DNA of 64,000 nucleotides from DAHUXD01 sp963736455. Lineage in GTDB: Bacteria > Acidobacteriota > Thermoanaerobaculia > UBA5066 > Gp7-AA6. The translations under genes were made by a program, and so were the position numbers. The notes under the pieces are model-generated. The model was not told the origin of the DNA, searched no databases, and was given only the letters and a program-made list of their open reading frames with translations. This document shows positions 50,630-60,639 of the stretch, in pieces; position 1 is the stretch's first letter, and the number at the start of each line of letters is the position of its first letter. Location of the stretch: NCBI GenBank assembly GCA_963736455.1, contig CAVTON010000001.1:372001-436000 (forward strand), read 5' to 3'.

Positions 50630-51271
50630 ATGACCGCTCTGACCCTCGACACCGCCAGCCCGAGGCCCGCGGTCGCGCTGATCGTCGGCGGACGGCTCTT
50701 CGAAGAGCCATTGCCCGAAGACCGGCGCGCCTCCGAAGATCTCCTGCCGGCCGTCGGACGCGCGCTCTCGGCCGCCGGGCTCGCGCTCCGCGCCTGCGCT
50801 CGCATCGGCGTCTGCGCCGGCCCCGGCTCGTTCACGGGACTGCGCGTCGGTCTCGCGACTGCGTGGGGCCTCTCGCGAGCCACGGGGATTCCGGTCGAGA
50901 CCGTTTCGACGCTCGAAGCGATCGCCGAGGCCGCTCGCGTGCCGGGCCGCCGTCGCGTCGTCGCCGCCCTCGACGCCGGCCGCGGAGAGCTCGTGGCCGA
51001 GCGATTCGACCTCGGCGGCCCGAGAGCGCGTTCGATGGCTCCCCACCGCCTGCTGCGCTTCGAGGATCTCGCGGCGTTCGCCGCCGGCGACCCCGTCGAG
51101 GCGCTGACCGCGGCCGAGGGCTCGGAGCGTCTCGCGCGAACGCCCGCGGCCGCGCTCGCGGAGGCTATCTCCCGTCAGCCCGGAGAGGAACGCGCGCCCG
51201 ACCCGAGACTCGGGCTTCCCGCCGTCTACTCGAGGCCGAGCGCCGCGGAGGAGAAGCATGGCGCTGCGTGA
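50630..51271 (+). CDS. tsaB: tRNA threonylcarbamoyladenosine biosynthesis protein TsaB
   Basis: A 213-residue ASKHA-fold partner of TsaD in t6A37 tRNA modification. MTALTLDTASPRPAVALI, then EDLLPAVGRALSAAGL and the diagnostic IGVCAGPGSFTGLRVGLATAWGLSRATG. The last 14 bases overlap rimI. No TsaD or TsaE in the window. Confidence 0.94.
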   Translation: MTALTLDTASPRPAVALIVGGRLFEEPLPEDRRASEDLLPAVGRALSAAGLALRACARIGVCAGPGSFTGLRVGLATAWGLSRATGIPVETVSTLEAIAEAARVPGRRRVVAALDAGRGELVAERFDLGGPRARSMAPHRLLRFEDLAAFAAGDPVEALTAAEGSERLARTPAAALAEAISRQPGEERAPDPRLGLPAVYSRPSAAEEKHGAA

Positions 51272-51746
51272 GCCGCGCGAGCGGCCGTACCGCCTCCGGC
51301 CCCCCGGACCGTTCGACCTCGACGAGATCGCCCGCATCGAGTCCGAGTCGTTTCCGGTCCCGTGGAAGCGGGAGTTCTTCGCGAGCGAGCTCGTCGAGCC
51401 GCACCGCTACCTGCGGGTCCTCGTCGGCGAGACGGAGGCGGAGCCACGCATCGGGGGCTACCTGTTCGCGGTTTCGCTCTACGAGGAGTTCCACATCAAC
51501 AAGATCGCGACGGATGCGCGCTTGCGGCGGCGAGGCTTCGGCCGCCAGCTCCTCGAGGACGCGCTCGGCCGCGCCCGTTCGATGGGTTCGACGGCGGTCA
51601 CGCTCGAGGTCCGGGTGTCGAACGACGCGGCGCGCGCCTTCTACCGCTCGTACGATTTTGCCGAGGCGTACCGCCGCCGCGCGTATTACCAGGACGGGGA
51701 GGACGCCTTCGTGCTCGTCCTGGCGCTCGATGGCGGCCGCGCCTGA
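51258..51746 (+). CDS. rimI: ribosomal protein S18 alanine N-acetyltransferase-like GNAT
   Basis: A 162-residue GNAT acetyltransferase. Motif A is INKIATDARLRRRGFGRQLLEDAL (acetyl-CoA pyrophosphate loop RRRGFG), followed by VTLEVRVSNDAARAFYRSYDF and YYQDGEDAFVLVLAL, typical of RimI. Overlaps tsaB, the usual gene pair. The substrate S18 is encoded in the same window. Confidence 0.92.
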   Translation: MALREPRERPYRLRPPGPFDLDEIARIESESFPVPWKREFFASELVEPHRYLRVLVGETEAEPRIGGYLFAVSLYEEFHINKIATDARLRRRGFGRQLLEDALGRARSMGSTAVTLEVRVSNDAARAFYRSYDFAEAYRRRAYYQDGEDAFVLVLALDGGRA

Positions 51747-51787
51747 GACGTCCGGAAATCGCTCTTCCCGCCGGATTTAGCCACCCG

Positions 51788-51816
51788 TTGAATCCCTCCG
51801 GACCGGAGGCTAGACT
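51788..51816 (+). promoter_or_regulatory. sigma70-like promoter of the DUF465-psd-pssA operon
   Basis: TTGAAT (51788-51793), a 17-base spacer and TAGACT (51811-51816). This is the best-matched -35/-10 pair seen in the window. It gives a leader of about 50 nt with AAGGAGG eleven bases before ATG 51873. Confidence 0.6.
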
Positions 51817-51872
51817 AGCAGCGTGACCGGCCTCGCCTCTCTTTCCCACACAACACAAGGAGGTTTGATCCG

Positions 51873-52094
51873 ATGGAATACGGCAACACCGAGCCCGCCG
51901 TCTCCGACCCGGAGTTTCGCCGCCTCCGCGATGAACACCGCCACCACGAGGAACGGCTGCACGAGTTGGCCGAGAAGTCCCGGCTCTCCGAGGACGAGGA
52001 AATCGAAGAGAAACGACTGAAGAAGGAGAAGCTTCTCCTCAAGGATCGCATGGAAGCGATCTCCCGCCATCACCGCGAGGAGGTTCCGAGCTGA
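51873..52094 (+). CDS. DUF465 (YdcH-like) small coiled-coil protein
   Basis: A 73-residue charged helical protein: DPEFRRLRDEHRHHEERLHELAEKS followed by EIEEKRLKKEKLLLKDRMEAISRHHR, the YdcH/SlyX-like two-helix pattern. Strong Shine-Dalgarno. Its TGA forms a CTGA overlap with the psd start. Function unknown. Confidence 0.85.
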   Translation: MEYGNTEPAVSDPEFRRLRDEHRHHEERLHELAEKSRLSEDEEIEEKRLKKEKLLLKDRMEAISRHHREEVPS

Positions 52095-52726
52095 GGATTC
52101 CCGTCGCCCGCGAAGGCTGGGCCTTCATCGTTCCGCCGCTCGCCGCCGGGGGCGTGGCCGGGTTGACCGGCCACCCGCTGGCGGCAGGCGTTTTGGGAGC
52201 GCTCACGCTCTTTCTGCTGCAGTTCTTCCGCGACCCCGAGCGCCGGCCCGAGGGCGGCGAGGACACGATCGTCTCCCCCGCCGACGGGACCGTGCTCTCG
52301 GTCGCGGAGGCTCCGGAGGCTCCGGTGGGCGCCCGCCGACGGCTGTCGGTCTTCATGTCGGTCTTCAACTGCCATGTCAATCGTGCGCCCGTCTCCGGGC
52401 GCCTCGGCGACTACGCCTACGTCCGCGGGCGCAAGGACGCCGCCTTCTCCGACAAGGCCTCGGCCGAAAACGAGCAGAACCGGATCACGCTGGTCGGGCC
52501 GGGCGGCAGCCTGACGTTCAAGCAGATCGCCGGCGCGCTCGCGCGGCGCATCGTCTTCTATCCGCGCGTCGGCGACGAGCTCGTCCGCGGACAGCGCATC
52601 GGCTTGATCCGCTTCGGCTCGCGCGTCGACCTCTTCGTTCCGGACGGCGCGGAGGTCCTCGTCGGGCCGGGTGACCGGCTGAAGGCCGGACGCACCGCGA
52701 TCGCCCGCTGGGCTCGAAGGGCCTGA
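52091..52726 (+). CDS. psd: phosphatidylserine decarboxylase, short form (CTG start)
   Basis: Converts phosphatidylserine to phosphatidylethanolamine. With CTG 52091 the 211-residue proenzyme begins LRIPVAREGWAFIVPPLAAG, the conserved N-terminus of the short family. It continues with FFRDPERRP, SPADGTV, SVFMSVFNCHVNRAP and the self-cleavage site FGSRVDL (Gly176-Ser177, source of the pyruvoyl group). The CTG is part of a CTGA overlap with the DUF465 stop. The first conventional start, GTG 52154, would remove the conserved first 21 residues. Confidence 0.94.
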   Translation: MRIPVAREGWAFIVPPLAAGGVAGLTGHPLAAGVLGALTLFLLQFFRDPERRPEGGEDTIVSPADGTVLSVAEAPEAPVGARRRLSVFMSVFNCHVNRAPVSGRLGDYAYVRGRKDAAFSDKASAENEQNRITLVGPGGSLTFKQIAGALARRIVFYPRVGDELVRGQRIGLIRFGSRVDLFVPDGAEVLVGPGDRLKAGRTAIARWARRA

Positions 52727-52727
52727 C

Positions 52728-53462
52728 GTGGCCGGGATCTCGCGGGAGCGCCTGTCGCGCGGGCTGTTCATCCTTCCGACTTTGTTCACCGTCGGAAACC
52801 TGTTCTGCGGCTATCTTTCGATCTGGTGCTCGATCCGGGGCACGTTCGAGCTCGCCGCGGTTCTGATCATCGTGGCGGGTGTCCTCGACGCGCTCGACGG
52901 GCGCATCGCCCGGATGACGCACTCGACTTCGGAGTTCGGCGAGGAGTACGACTCGCTGGCGGACCTCGTCTCCTTCGGGGTGGCTCCCGCCGTCCTCGCG
53001 TACTCCTGGGGCCTGGCGGACTTTCACCGGCTGGGATGGATGGCCTCGTTTCTCTTCGTCGTGTGCGGCTCGATGCGGCTCGCGCGGTTCAACATCCAGA
53101 CCCACGTCGTCGACAAGCGCTACTTCGTCGGGCTCCCGATCCCTGCGGCCGCCGGAGTCGTGGCGACCATCGTTCTCGCGACCCCGGAGCGGCTGGAGTC
53201 GCGCGTCTGGATGGGAGGGCTGCTCGCCCTGACGTTCGTCCTCTCCTACCTGATGATCTCGACGATCCGGTACCGATCGTTCAAGGATCTCGATTTGAAG
53301 AAGCGGCGGCCCGTCTGGACGCTTCCGGCGATCGCGCTCTTTTTCGCCATCATCGCCCTGCGTCCGGAGATCGCCCTGGCGACGCTCGCGCTCGTCTTCG
53401 CCGTCTCGGGGCCCGCCGCGAAGCTCGTCGGCCTCTTCTGGCGCAGGGAGCCGGCCGCCTGA
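52728..53462 (+). CDS. pssA: CDP-diacylglycerol-serine O-phosphatidyltransferase
   Basis: Makes phosphatidylserine, the substrate of Psd. The 244-residue membrane protein has the CDP-alcohol phosphotransferase motif: Asp57-Gly58, Ala61-Arg62, Gly71, Asp75 and Asp79 in DGRIARMTHSTSEFGEEYDS. The preceding LPTLFTVGNLFCGYLSI is typical of PssA. GTG start one base after the psd stop. Six to eight hydrophobic segments. Confidence 0.95.
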   Translation: MAGISRERLSRGLFILPTLFTVGNLFCGYLSIWCSIRGTFELAAVLIIVAGVLDALDGRIARMTHSTSEFGEEYDSLADLVSFGVAPAVLAYSWGLADFHRLGWMASFLFVVCGSMRLARFNIQTHVVDKRYFVGLPIPAAAGVVATIVLATPERLESRVWMGGLLALTFVLSYLMISTIRYRSFKDLDLKKRRPVWTLPAIALFFAIIALRPEIALATLALVFAVSGPAAKLVGLFWRREPAA

Positions 53463-53466
53463 TCGG

Positions 53467-53494
53467 GCCGGCCGCCGAAAAAGCGGCTGCCGGC
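53467..53494. terminator. hairpin between convergent pssA and DUF3142 genes
   Basis: GCCGGC-C-GCCG / CGGC-T-GCCGGC with loop AAAAAG: ten base pairs with one mismatch. It sits four bases after pssA and before the DUF3142 stop at 53506; no T-tract. Confidence 0.5.
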
Positions 53495-53505
53495 TCTCCC
53501 GCCGG

Positions 53506-54999
53506 CTAGCGCCTGCGCGGAGCCGCGCGTCCCCGGACCGGCGGCACGGGAGTCGGAGGCGGAGGCGGCTCGACCCAGTCGCCGGCGATCTCGGGACCGG
53601 CGGCCGACATGGCGTGGATCCGGTAGCGGCAGCAGGAAGCCGGAAGAGCGCCCCGCACGACGATCCGAGCCGGTGACACGTCCTCGAGCGGAGCGATGAG
53701 CGTCTCGAAGAGCCGCACCGCCGCCGCCCGGCCCGGCGTGACCGGACGACCCGCGCGGTCGTAGACCTCGTAGCGGTCGAACCCGCCGATCTGGACGTCG
53801 GCCGGATGGGCCGGGGAGACGTCCACTTCGACCCAGTTGTCGACGCGCGAGACGACCGAGGCGTGCGGCGAGCCGTTGACGAGATCCACGGCGATCGCCC
53901 CCCGGCCCGCCGGGCGGATATGGGCCTCGAGCGCCGGAGTCAGAGGCCGGCCCAGCAGAACGTCCTCCAGAGCGGCGAGGGGAAACACCCTCTCCCGCTC
54001 GCTCGCGCCGCCGAAGAGAATCGCCCGACCGAGGGCGTGGCGCTTGCCGGCCAGGTTCGAGCCCAGCTGGAACAGCAACTCGGACTCCGACGGCACGCGG
54101 AAGGCGACGCGTTCGCCCGGCTCGATCGACCACTCGCCCTGTCGAAACGGGGCACGCGCGGTGAGCGTGAAGGCGGAGACGCTGGCGTCGTTTCCGGTCA
54201 GGTCATTCTCGAATTCGAAGCGGGCGTTGCCCGACAAGGGCTCGAGAAGGCGCTCGGGCACCGGGCCGCGTGCCGCGCCCGAAGCGTCGCGAAGCTCTCC
54301 GACGACGCGCAGATCGTAGGCCGCCCACCAGGGCCGTCCCAGGCCGTCCGTGGCGACCGGGTCCGCATGCGGCCCGGTCCCGAACACGAAGGCCACCAGC
54401 GCGTCGGCGGCCTCGAAGACGGGCGCAAGCTTCCGGCGGTCCTCCGGCGCCTGCGGCAGGGACGCGAGGGTGACCGAGACGAAGGTGCCGGGCGGCAGGC
54501 CGCTTCGGAGCCCCGCGACGAGCGCCGCGTATTTCGCCGCCGAGGAAGCGACGAGCGGAAAGTCCAGATGGACGCCGGCGACCTTTCCATAAGCGCCGGA
54601 GGAGATCTCGCGAGAGACCGCCGCCGCGGCCGCTGGCGCGAGCGCTCCGGCCTCCGGCCCATCCGCTCCGGTCAACGCCGCGGACAGCGCCGCGTCCGGC
54701 TCCAGCACGAGCACCGCCGGCAAGTTCTGAAACGGCCTCGCGGGAGGCGCCGACGGTGCGAGGACGCCGGCTCCCGGCGAGGCGCCGAGCGTTCCGGACG
54801 GGACGAACACCGCGGCGGCGCCGATCCGCGCGAGCGCCGCATCGAGCGTCGGGTCGTTCGCCGCGGCCGGGTCCGCGAGCCACACGACGTCTCCCCGGGG
54901 GACGCGCGCCGCGGACGGGCCGGGTCGGACCGGAGCCTGCCGGCAGGAAACCGCGGCCAGGACCGCCGCGACGAGAGACGAGAGCCGGCGTCCCGTCAC
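53506..54999 (-). CDS. DUF3142-type lipoprotein
   Basis: A 497-residue exported protein. The signal is VTGRRLSSLVAAVLAAVSC with a lipobox-like AVSC (Cys19). The central region (GKVAGVHLDFPLVASSAAKYAALVAGLRSGLPPG, FVSVTLASLPQ, DALVAFVFGTGP) resembles the TIM-barrel-like DUF3142 family. The C-terminus has beta-rich segments and a Pro-rich end. GTG 54999 overlaps the kinase stop (GTGA), so it is translated with the sensor kinase. It might be an envelope ligand-binding partner of the kinase; this is inference. Confidence 0.75.
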   Translation of the reverse strand: MTGRRLSSLVAAVLAAVSCRQAPVRPGPSAARVPRGDVVWLADPAAANDPTLDAALARIGAAAVFVPSGTLGASPGAGVLAPSAPPARPFQNLPAVLVLEPDAALSAALTGADGPEAGALAPAAAAAVSREISSGAYGKVAGVHLDFPLVASSAAKYAALVAGLRSGLPPGTFVSVTLASLPQAPEDRRKLAPVFEAADALVAFVFGTGPHADPVATDGLGRPWWAAYDLRVVGELRDASGAARGPVPERLLEPLSGNARFEFENDLTGNDASVSAFTLTARAPFRQGEWSIEPGERVAFRVPSESELLFQLGSNLAGKRHALGRAILFGGASERERVFPLAALEDVLLGRPLTPALEAHIRPAGRGAIAVDLVNGSPHASVVSRVDNWVEVDVSPAHPADVQIGGFDRYEVYDRAGRPVTPGRAAAVRLFETLIAPLEDVSPARIVVRGALPASCCRYRIHAMSAAGPEIAGDWVEPPPPPTPVPPVRGRAAPRRR

Positions 55000-57900
55000 G
55001 CGGCACCCGCCGATGCATCGGCCTCGGGAAGGTCGAAGCGCACCCGGAGACCCGACGGCGACCGACTCTCCGCACCGATCGAGCCTCCGTGTTCCTCCAC
55101 GATCTTTTTCGCGATCGCGAGGCCGAGCCCCGTTCCCCCGCTCTTGGCCGAGAAGTAGGGGTCGAAGAGCCGCGGGAGGATCTCCGGCGACACGCCCGGC
55201 CCGTCGTCTTCGACCGAGATCTCGATGCGCCGGCCTCGCCGCTGTGCCGCCAGCCGGACGGTGCCGCCCGCTCCGAGGGCCTCGACCGAATTTCCGACCA
55301 GGTTCGACAGCAGCCGCGAGAGAAGCCGGGCATCGCCGAGGGCCCGAAGGCCCGGCGGCGCCTCGACGACGATGCGGACTCCCGGAGCGCCCGCGTAGGC
55401 CGCCGCGGCTTCGTGCAGCAGACCGGCCACCGCGAGCGTCCTCATCTCCGGTCTCGGCAGCCTCGCATAGTCGGAAAACTCGGCCGCCGACTGACGCAGG
55501 GTCTCCGTCTGCCGCAGCACGTTCTGCACGCATTCCTCGAGGACGCGGTCGAAGTCGGGAGATCCGCGCTTCCAGACCTCGCGAAGATGTTCGACCGAGA
55601 GGCGGATGGGAGTCAACGGATTCTTGATCTCGTGCGCGATAATCCGCGCCATCTCGGCCCAGGCCGCCAGACGGTTGGAACGAACCAGGTCCGACACGTC
55701 CTCGATGACCGCCATGCGCGCGCCCGCGCCGCCCAGAGGCAGGGGCACCGTCACCACGCGCCAGCGCTCGCCGGCGCGGGGCTCGAGCTCGGCCGATTCG
55801 CCCGCGCGGCCGCTCCGGAGCGCGCTCCGCAGGCCTTCCATGATCTTCCCCGGGAAGACGTCCTCGAGGGTTTCGCCGTCGGAGCGGCCCCCGCCGAGCT
55901 TCGCCGCCGCGGGATTGGCGAGGAGCACGGCGCCGTCTTCGCCGTAAGCGACGACACCGGCCGTGAGCTGGGCGAGAAGCGCCGCGAGGCGTTCCTTCTC
56001 GCGCGAGACGGCATCGGTCTGCTCCTTCAGGCTCCGGGACATGTAGAGAAACGCCCGCACGAGCTCCCTCAGCTCTTCGTCCGGCGGCTCCGCCAGCTTC
56101 GGCGAGAAGTCCCCCCGCGCCACGGCGCGCGTCCCCTCGACCAGATCCGCGACCGGTCGGGCGACCCGCACCGCGAGCCGGCCCGCGATCGCCGCCGAGA
56201 CGAGGAAGACCAGCAGGCTGAACGCCGAGACCGCCGCGGTCAACTGCGCCGCTTCCGCCTCGGCGATGCGCTGCTGCGGCAAGAGCAGCAGCGACAGCAG
56301 GCCGGGGCTTCGCACGCCCGGCACTCCCGGCAGCGATGAAAGCTCGGTCGTGATCTCCTCGAAGCGGCTGCCCGCGATGAGCCGCGCGTCGATCAGCTCG
56401 CGCGCCGCCCCGAGCCCGATCGACGTGTACGTCGCTCCCGGCACGCGCTGAGGCAGCAGGCCCGCGGCATAGAGGTCACGCCGCGACGTCGCGACCAGCC
56501 GCGCCTCCGGCGAGTACACGGACAGGTCGTAGCCCACCGCGTTGGCGAGCCAGGAGAGCAGCGTGTCGTCGATCAGGCCGAGCCGGCCGAGCTGTGCCTC
56601 GGCGGTCGGAAGATAATCGTCGAGGACCCGGCGGGCCGTGTCGAGCGCGGTTCGGCCGTGATCGAGCGTGTCGCGCCGCGAGCGCGTGGCGATCGAGGCC
56701 CTCAGGAAGAACGTCACGGCGGTCAGCGGAACCATCACCGAAAGCACGAAGAGCGCCACGAGGCGCCCCCGGAAGCTCCGGCCCGCGGTCGGGAACGCCT
56801 GCGCGACCGGCCGCCGCTCCGCCACGCGGCGCCAGACGACCACGAGCAGGCCGACGACGTAGAGCGCCGCCGCGGCCACGAGCAGCTGCGTGGCGGCGAG
56901 CAGCCGCTCGAGAAACCCCGGACCCGGAATCGCGACCAGCTCGAATCCATCCTTGAGCGGCCGAACCTCGCCATGGAGCTCCTCGCCCCGATACCGGACG
57001 CGGAGGACGGCCGGCACGCCGGTGCGGCGCACGCGCATCAGGAGGGCCGGCGAGAGCTGCGGCCCCTCGTCGCGGCGGACTCCATCCGCTCCGTACAGCG
57101 CGATGACCGGGCGCGGCGTCTGGACCGCGGATGCGTCGCCGCCGACCAGCCGCCGGTACACCGCGAGACGCTGCGGGAGGGGATCCCAGGACGGCCAATC
57201 GGCGACCTCGACGACGACATGCCCCCAGCGCGCCGCGCCGTCGTTCAACGCCGCGCGTCGGCGCACGAGGGCGACGCGGTAGCGGTCGATGAGGGCCGTG
57301 GACTCTTCCGAGCCGCCGGTCAGATCCGTTTCGGGAATCAGCGAGAAACGGCTTCGCAGCGCGCCCGTGACGTCGAAGACCTCGTAGGCGATCAGCGTCG
57401 CCGAGGCCGCTTCCTCCTCTCCTTCGCGCCACAGGCGATAGGCCAGGTCCGAGAGGTCGACGTCTTCGAGAGGCGCCGGAAGGTCTCGCGCGAGATCGAA
57501 CCGCTCGACCCGATCGACCGCGCGGCGGACGGCGACCACCGCCCCGGCCGAGATCCGCTGCGGATCCGGCAGCCGGATCGAAGCCGCGGTCGCTTCCGCG
57601 CGCAGGATCCGATCGTAGGCGTGAGAGGGCGCCGCCACGAGGACGAGGAGCAACGCAGCGGCCGCCGTCAATCGAAATGGTCCGAGGGGCCCGCGCCGGC
57701 CGGCCCCCGCGATCGACCTCCTCCAGAGCTCGTACGAAACGAGGGCGGCCGCGGCGATCGCGGCGGGAAACTGCGGCCGGGGCGTGACGAGCGCGAGGCC
57801 GAGGACGAGCGCGGCGGCGGTCACGAACACGGCCAGGCCGGTCGTCCCGCGCCGGGCCGCGCCCCCACCCGAAGCACCGAATGCGAGCGCCGCGCCGAAG

Positions 57901-58907
57901 AGCGCCGTCAGAGCCACGAGGCCGAAGAACCCCGGGCTCGAAAGCGAGAGACCCGGCACCAGATCGGGGACCTCGGCCGAACGGGCCAGCAGGATCCCGA
58001 GGCCGAGCAGCGCGAAACCGATCGGCAGACGCCACGGTGGAGGCCGGGAGTCGTCGTCGCGGAGGCGGGCGAGCGCGGAAGGAAGCAGGAGCGGCCCGAG
58101 CGCCAGGGCCCAGACGGTCGGCGACGACAGGCCGCGGGGCATCGGCGCAAACCAGGCCATTCCTCCCAGGAAAAGCAGTGCGAGGCCGAGACCGGCTTCG
58201 AGAGGCCCTGCGGCGAGCAGGGGCAAGGCGGCGGCGATGATCAAGACGAGAGCCGGCGCCCGCCCGGGCTCGATCCCCGACACCGGCGGCTCGGCGCGTC
58301 TCGCCGCGATGAGCGGAGTGCCGGCTGCCGCGAGAAGCACCGGACGCCCGGCTCCCGGCGACACGGGCTCCCACGCGGCCTCGACTCCATTCAAGCCCAG
58401 CGCTCCGGAAAAACCGGGCGCTTCGACCGGCAGCCATCGCGCGGCGCACACGATGCCCGAGAAGACGCCGCTACCCGCGACCCGCCAGTGACCCAGCTCC
58501 ATCCGGGTCGCCGACCAGCGGATCGACAGGGCGCCGGCTCCGGGAGCGGCCGGCATCCGGGCGGGCGCCTCGCCCCACCAGGCGAGCACGTTGCCCTCCG
58601 GGTCCGCCAGCGCGATCCAGCTTCCGGGCGACGCCCCGGTCATCGCCTGCCGCGCGGCGGCGAAGAGCGACTGCCGCTGCAGCGCGATGCCGCCGCCCTC
58701 GAGCGAGCGCGACACATCGGGATTTTCGGCGAACGCCCGTGCCCGCTGACCGAGCTCGTCGGAGACTCCCTCGAGCGCGCGCGAGAGCGTGGCGGGCGGG
58801 GCGGCGGCCGGCGTGCCCCGGCCCGGCATTCTCCACCAGCCGTCCAGCCAGAAGAGGGCCGAGAGGGCGATCAGGAAATCGGCGGCGAGAAGCGCCCGGC
58901 GTTGCAC
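54996..58907 (-). CDS. NtrY-like membrane histidine kinase with three predicted sensory loops
   Basis: About 1303 residues from GTG 58907 (VQRRALLAADFLIALSALFWLDGWW). The order is: membrane helix (about 5-25); extracytoplasmic region (about 30-195); a bundle of helices (about 215-440); second outer region (about 450-690); helices near 700 and 745; third outer region (about 765-885); helix; HAMP (RVARPVADLVEGTRAVARGDFS); PAS (LTAGVVAYGEDGAVLLANPAA). Then HisKA with HEIKNPLTPI (His about 1092) and HATPase with NLVGNSVEAL, DDGPGVSPE and GGTGLGLAIAKKI. The catalytic part is complete and NtrY-like. No response regulator is adjacent. It follows hutU by 25 bases and overlaps a DUF3142 lipoprotein gene. 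Confidence 0.88.
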   Translation of the reverse strand: MQRRALLAADFLIALSALFWLDGWWRMPGRGTPAAAPPATLSRALEGVSDELGQRARAFAENPDVSRSLEGGGIALQRQSLFAAARQAMTGASPGSWIALADPEGNVLAWWGEAPARMPAAPGAGALSIRWSATRMELGHWRVAGSGVFSGIVCAARWLPVEAPGFSGALGLNGVEAAWEPVSPGAGRPVLLAAAGTPLIAARRAEPPVSGIEPGRAPALVLIIAAALPLLAAGPLEAGLGLALLFLGGMAWFAPMPRGLSSPTVWALALGPLLLPSALARLRDDDSRPPPWRLPIGFALLGLGILLARSAEVPDLVPGLSLSSPGFFGLVALTALFGAALAFGASGGGAARRGTTGLAVFVTAAALVLGLALVTPRPQFPAAIAAAALVSYELWRRSIAGAGRRGPLGPFRLTAAAALLLVLVAAPSHAYDRILRAEATAASIRLPDPQRISAGAVVAVRRAVDRVERFDLARDLPAPLEDVDLSDLAYRLWREGEEEAASATLIAYEVFDVTGALRSRFSLIPETDLTGGSEESTALIDRYRVALVRRRAALNDGAARWGHVVVEVADWPSWDPLPQRLAVYRRLVGGDASAVQTPRPVIALYGADGVRRDEGPQLSPALLMRVRRTGVPAVLRVRYRGEELHGEVRPLKDGFELVAIPGPGFLERLLAATQLLVAAAALYVVGLLVVVWRRVAERRPVAQAFPTAGRSFRGRLVALFVLSVMVPLTAVTFFLRASIATRSRRDTLDHGRTALDTARRVLDDYLPTAEAQLGRLGLIDDTLLSWLANAVGYDLSVYSPEARLVATSRRDLYAAGLLPQRVPGATYTSIGLGAARELIDARLIAGSRFEEITTELSSLPGVPGVRSPGLLSLLLLPQQRIAEAEAAQLTAAVSAFSLLVFLVSAAIAGRLAVRVARPVADLVEGTRAVARGDFSPKLAEPPDEELRELVRAFLYMSRSLKEQTDAVSREKERLAALLAQLTAGVVAYGEDGAVLLANPAAAKLGGGRSDGETLEDVFPGKIMEGLRSALRSGRAGESAELEPRAGERWRVVTVPLPLGGAGARMAVIEDVSDLVRSNRLAAWAEMARIIAHEIKNPLTPIRLSVEHLREVWKRGSPDFDRVLEECVQNVLRQTETLRQSAAEFSDYARLPRPEMRTLAVAGLLHEAAAAYAGAPGVRIVVEAPPGLRALGDARLLSRLLSNLVGNSVEALGAGGTVRLAAQRRGRRIEISVEDDGPGVSPEILPRLFDPYFSAKSGGTGLGLAIAKKIVEEHGGSIGAESRSPSGLRVRFDLPEADASAGAA

Positions 58908-58932
58908 GTCAGCCCGCGGCCCGCCTCGCCCG

Positions 58933-60603
<1,671 letters not shown>

Positions 60604-60610
60604 GGCGGGG

Positions 60611-60616
60611 ATTATA
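60611..60616 (-). promoter_or_regulatory. candidate -10 box of hutU (TATAAT)
   Basis: Perfect consensus TATAAT on the minus strand, seven bases before the hutU ATG, inside the 36-bp hutH-hutU gap. There is no Shine-Dalgarno and no clear -35. It would give hutU a leaderless transcript of its own. Confidence 0.5.
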
Positions 60617-60639
60617 TTCCGGGGTCTGCGGCCCTCGAG

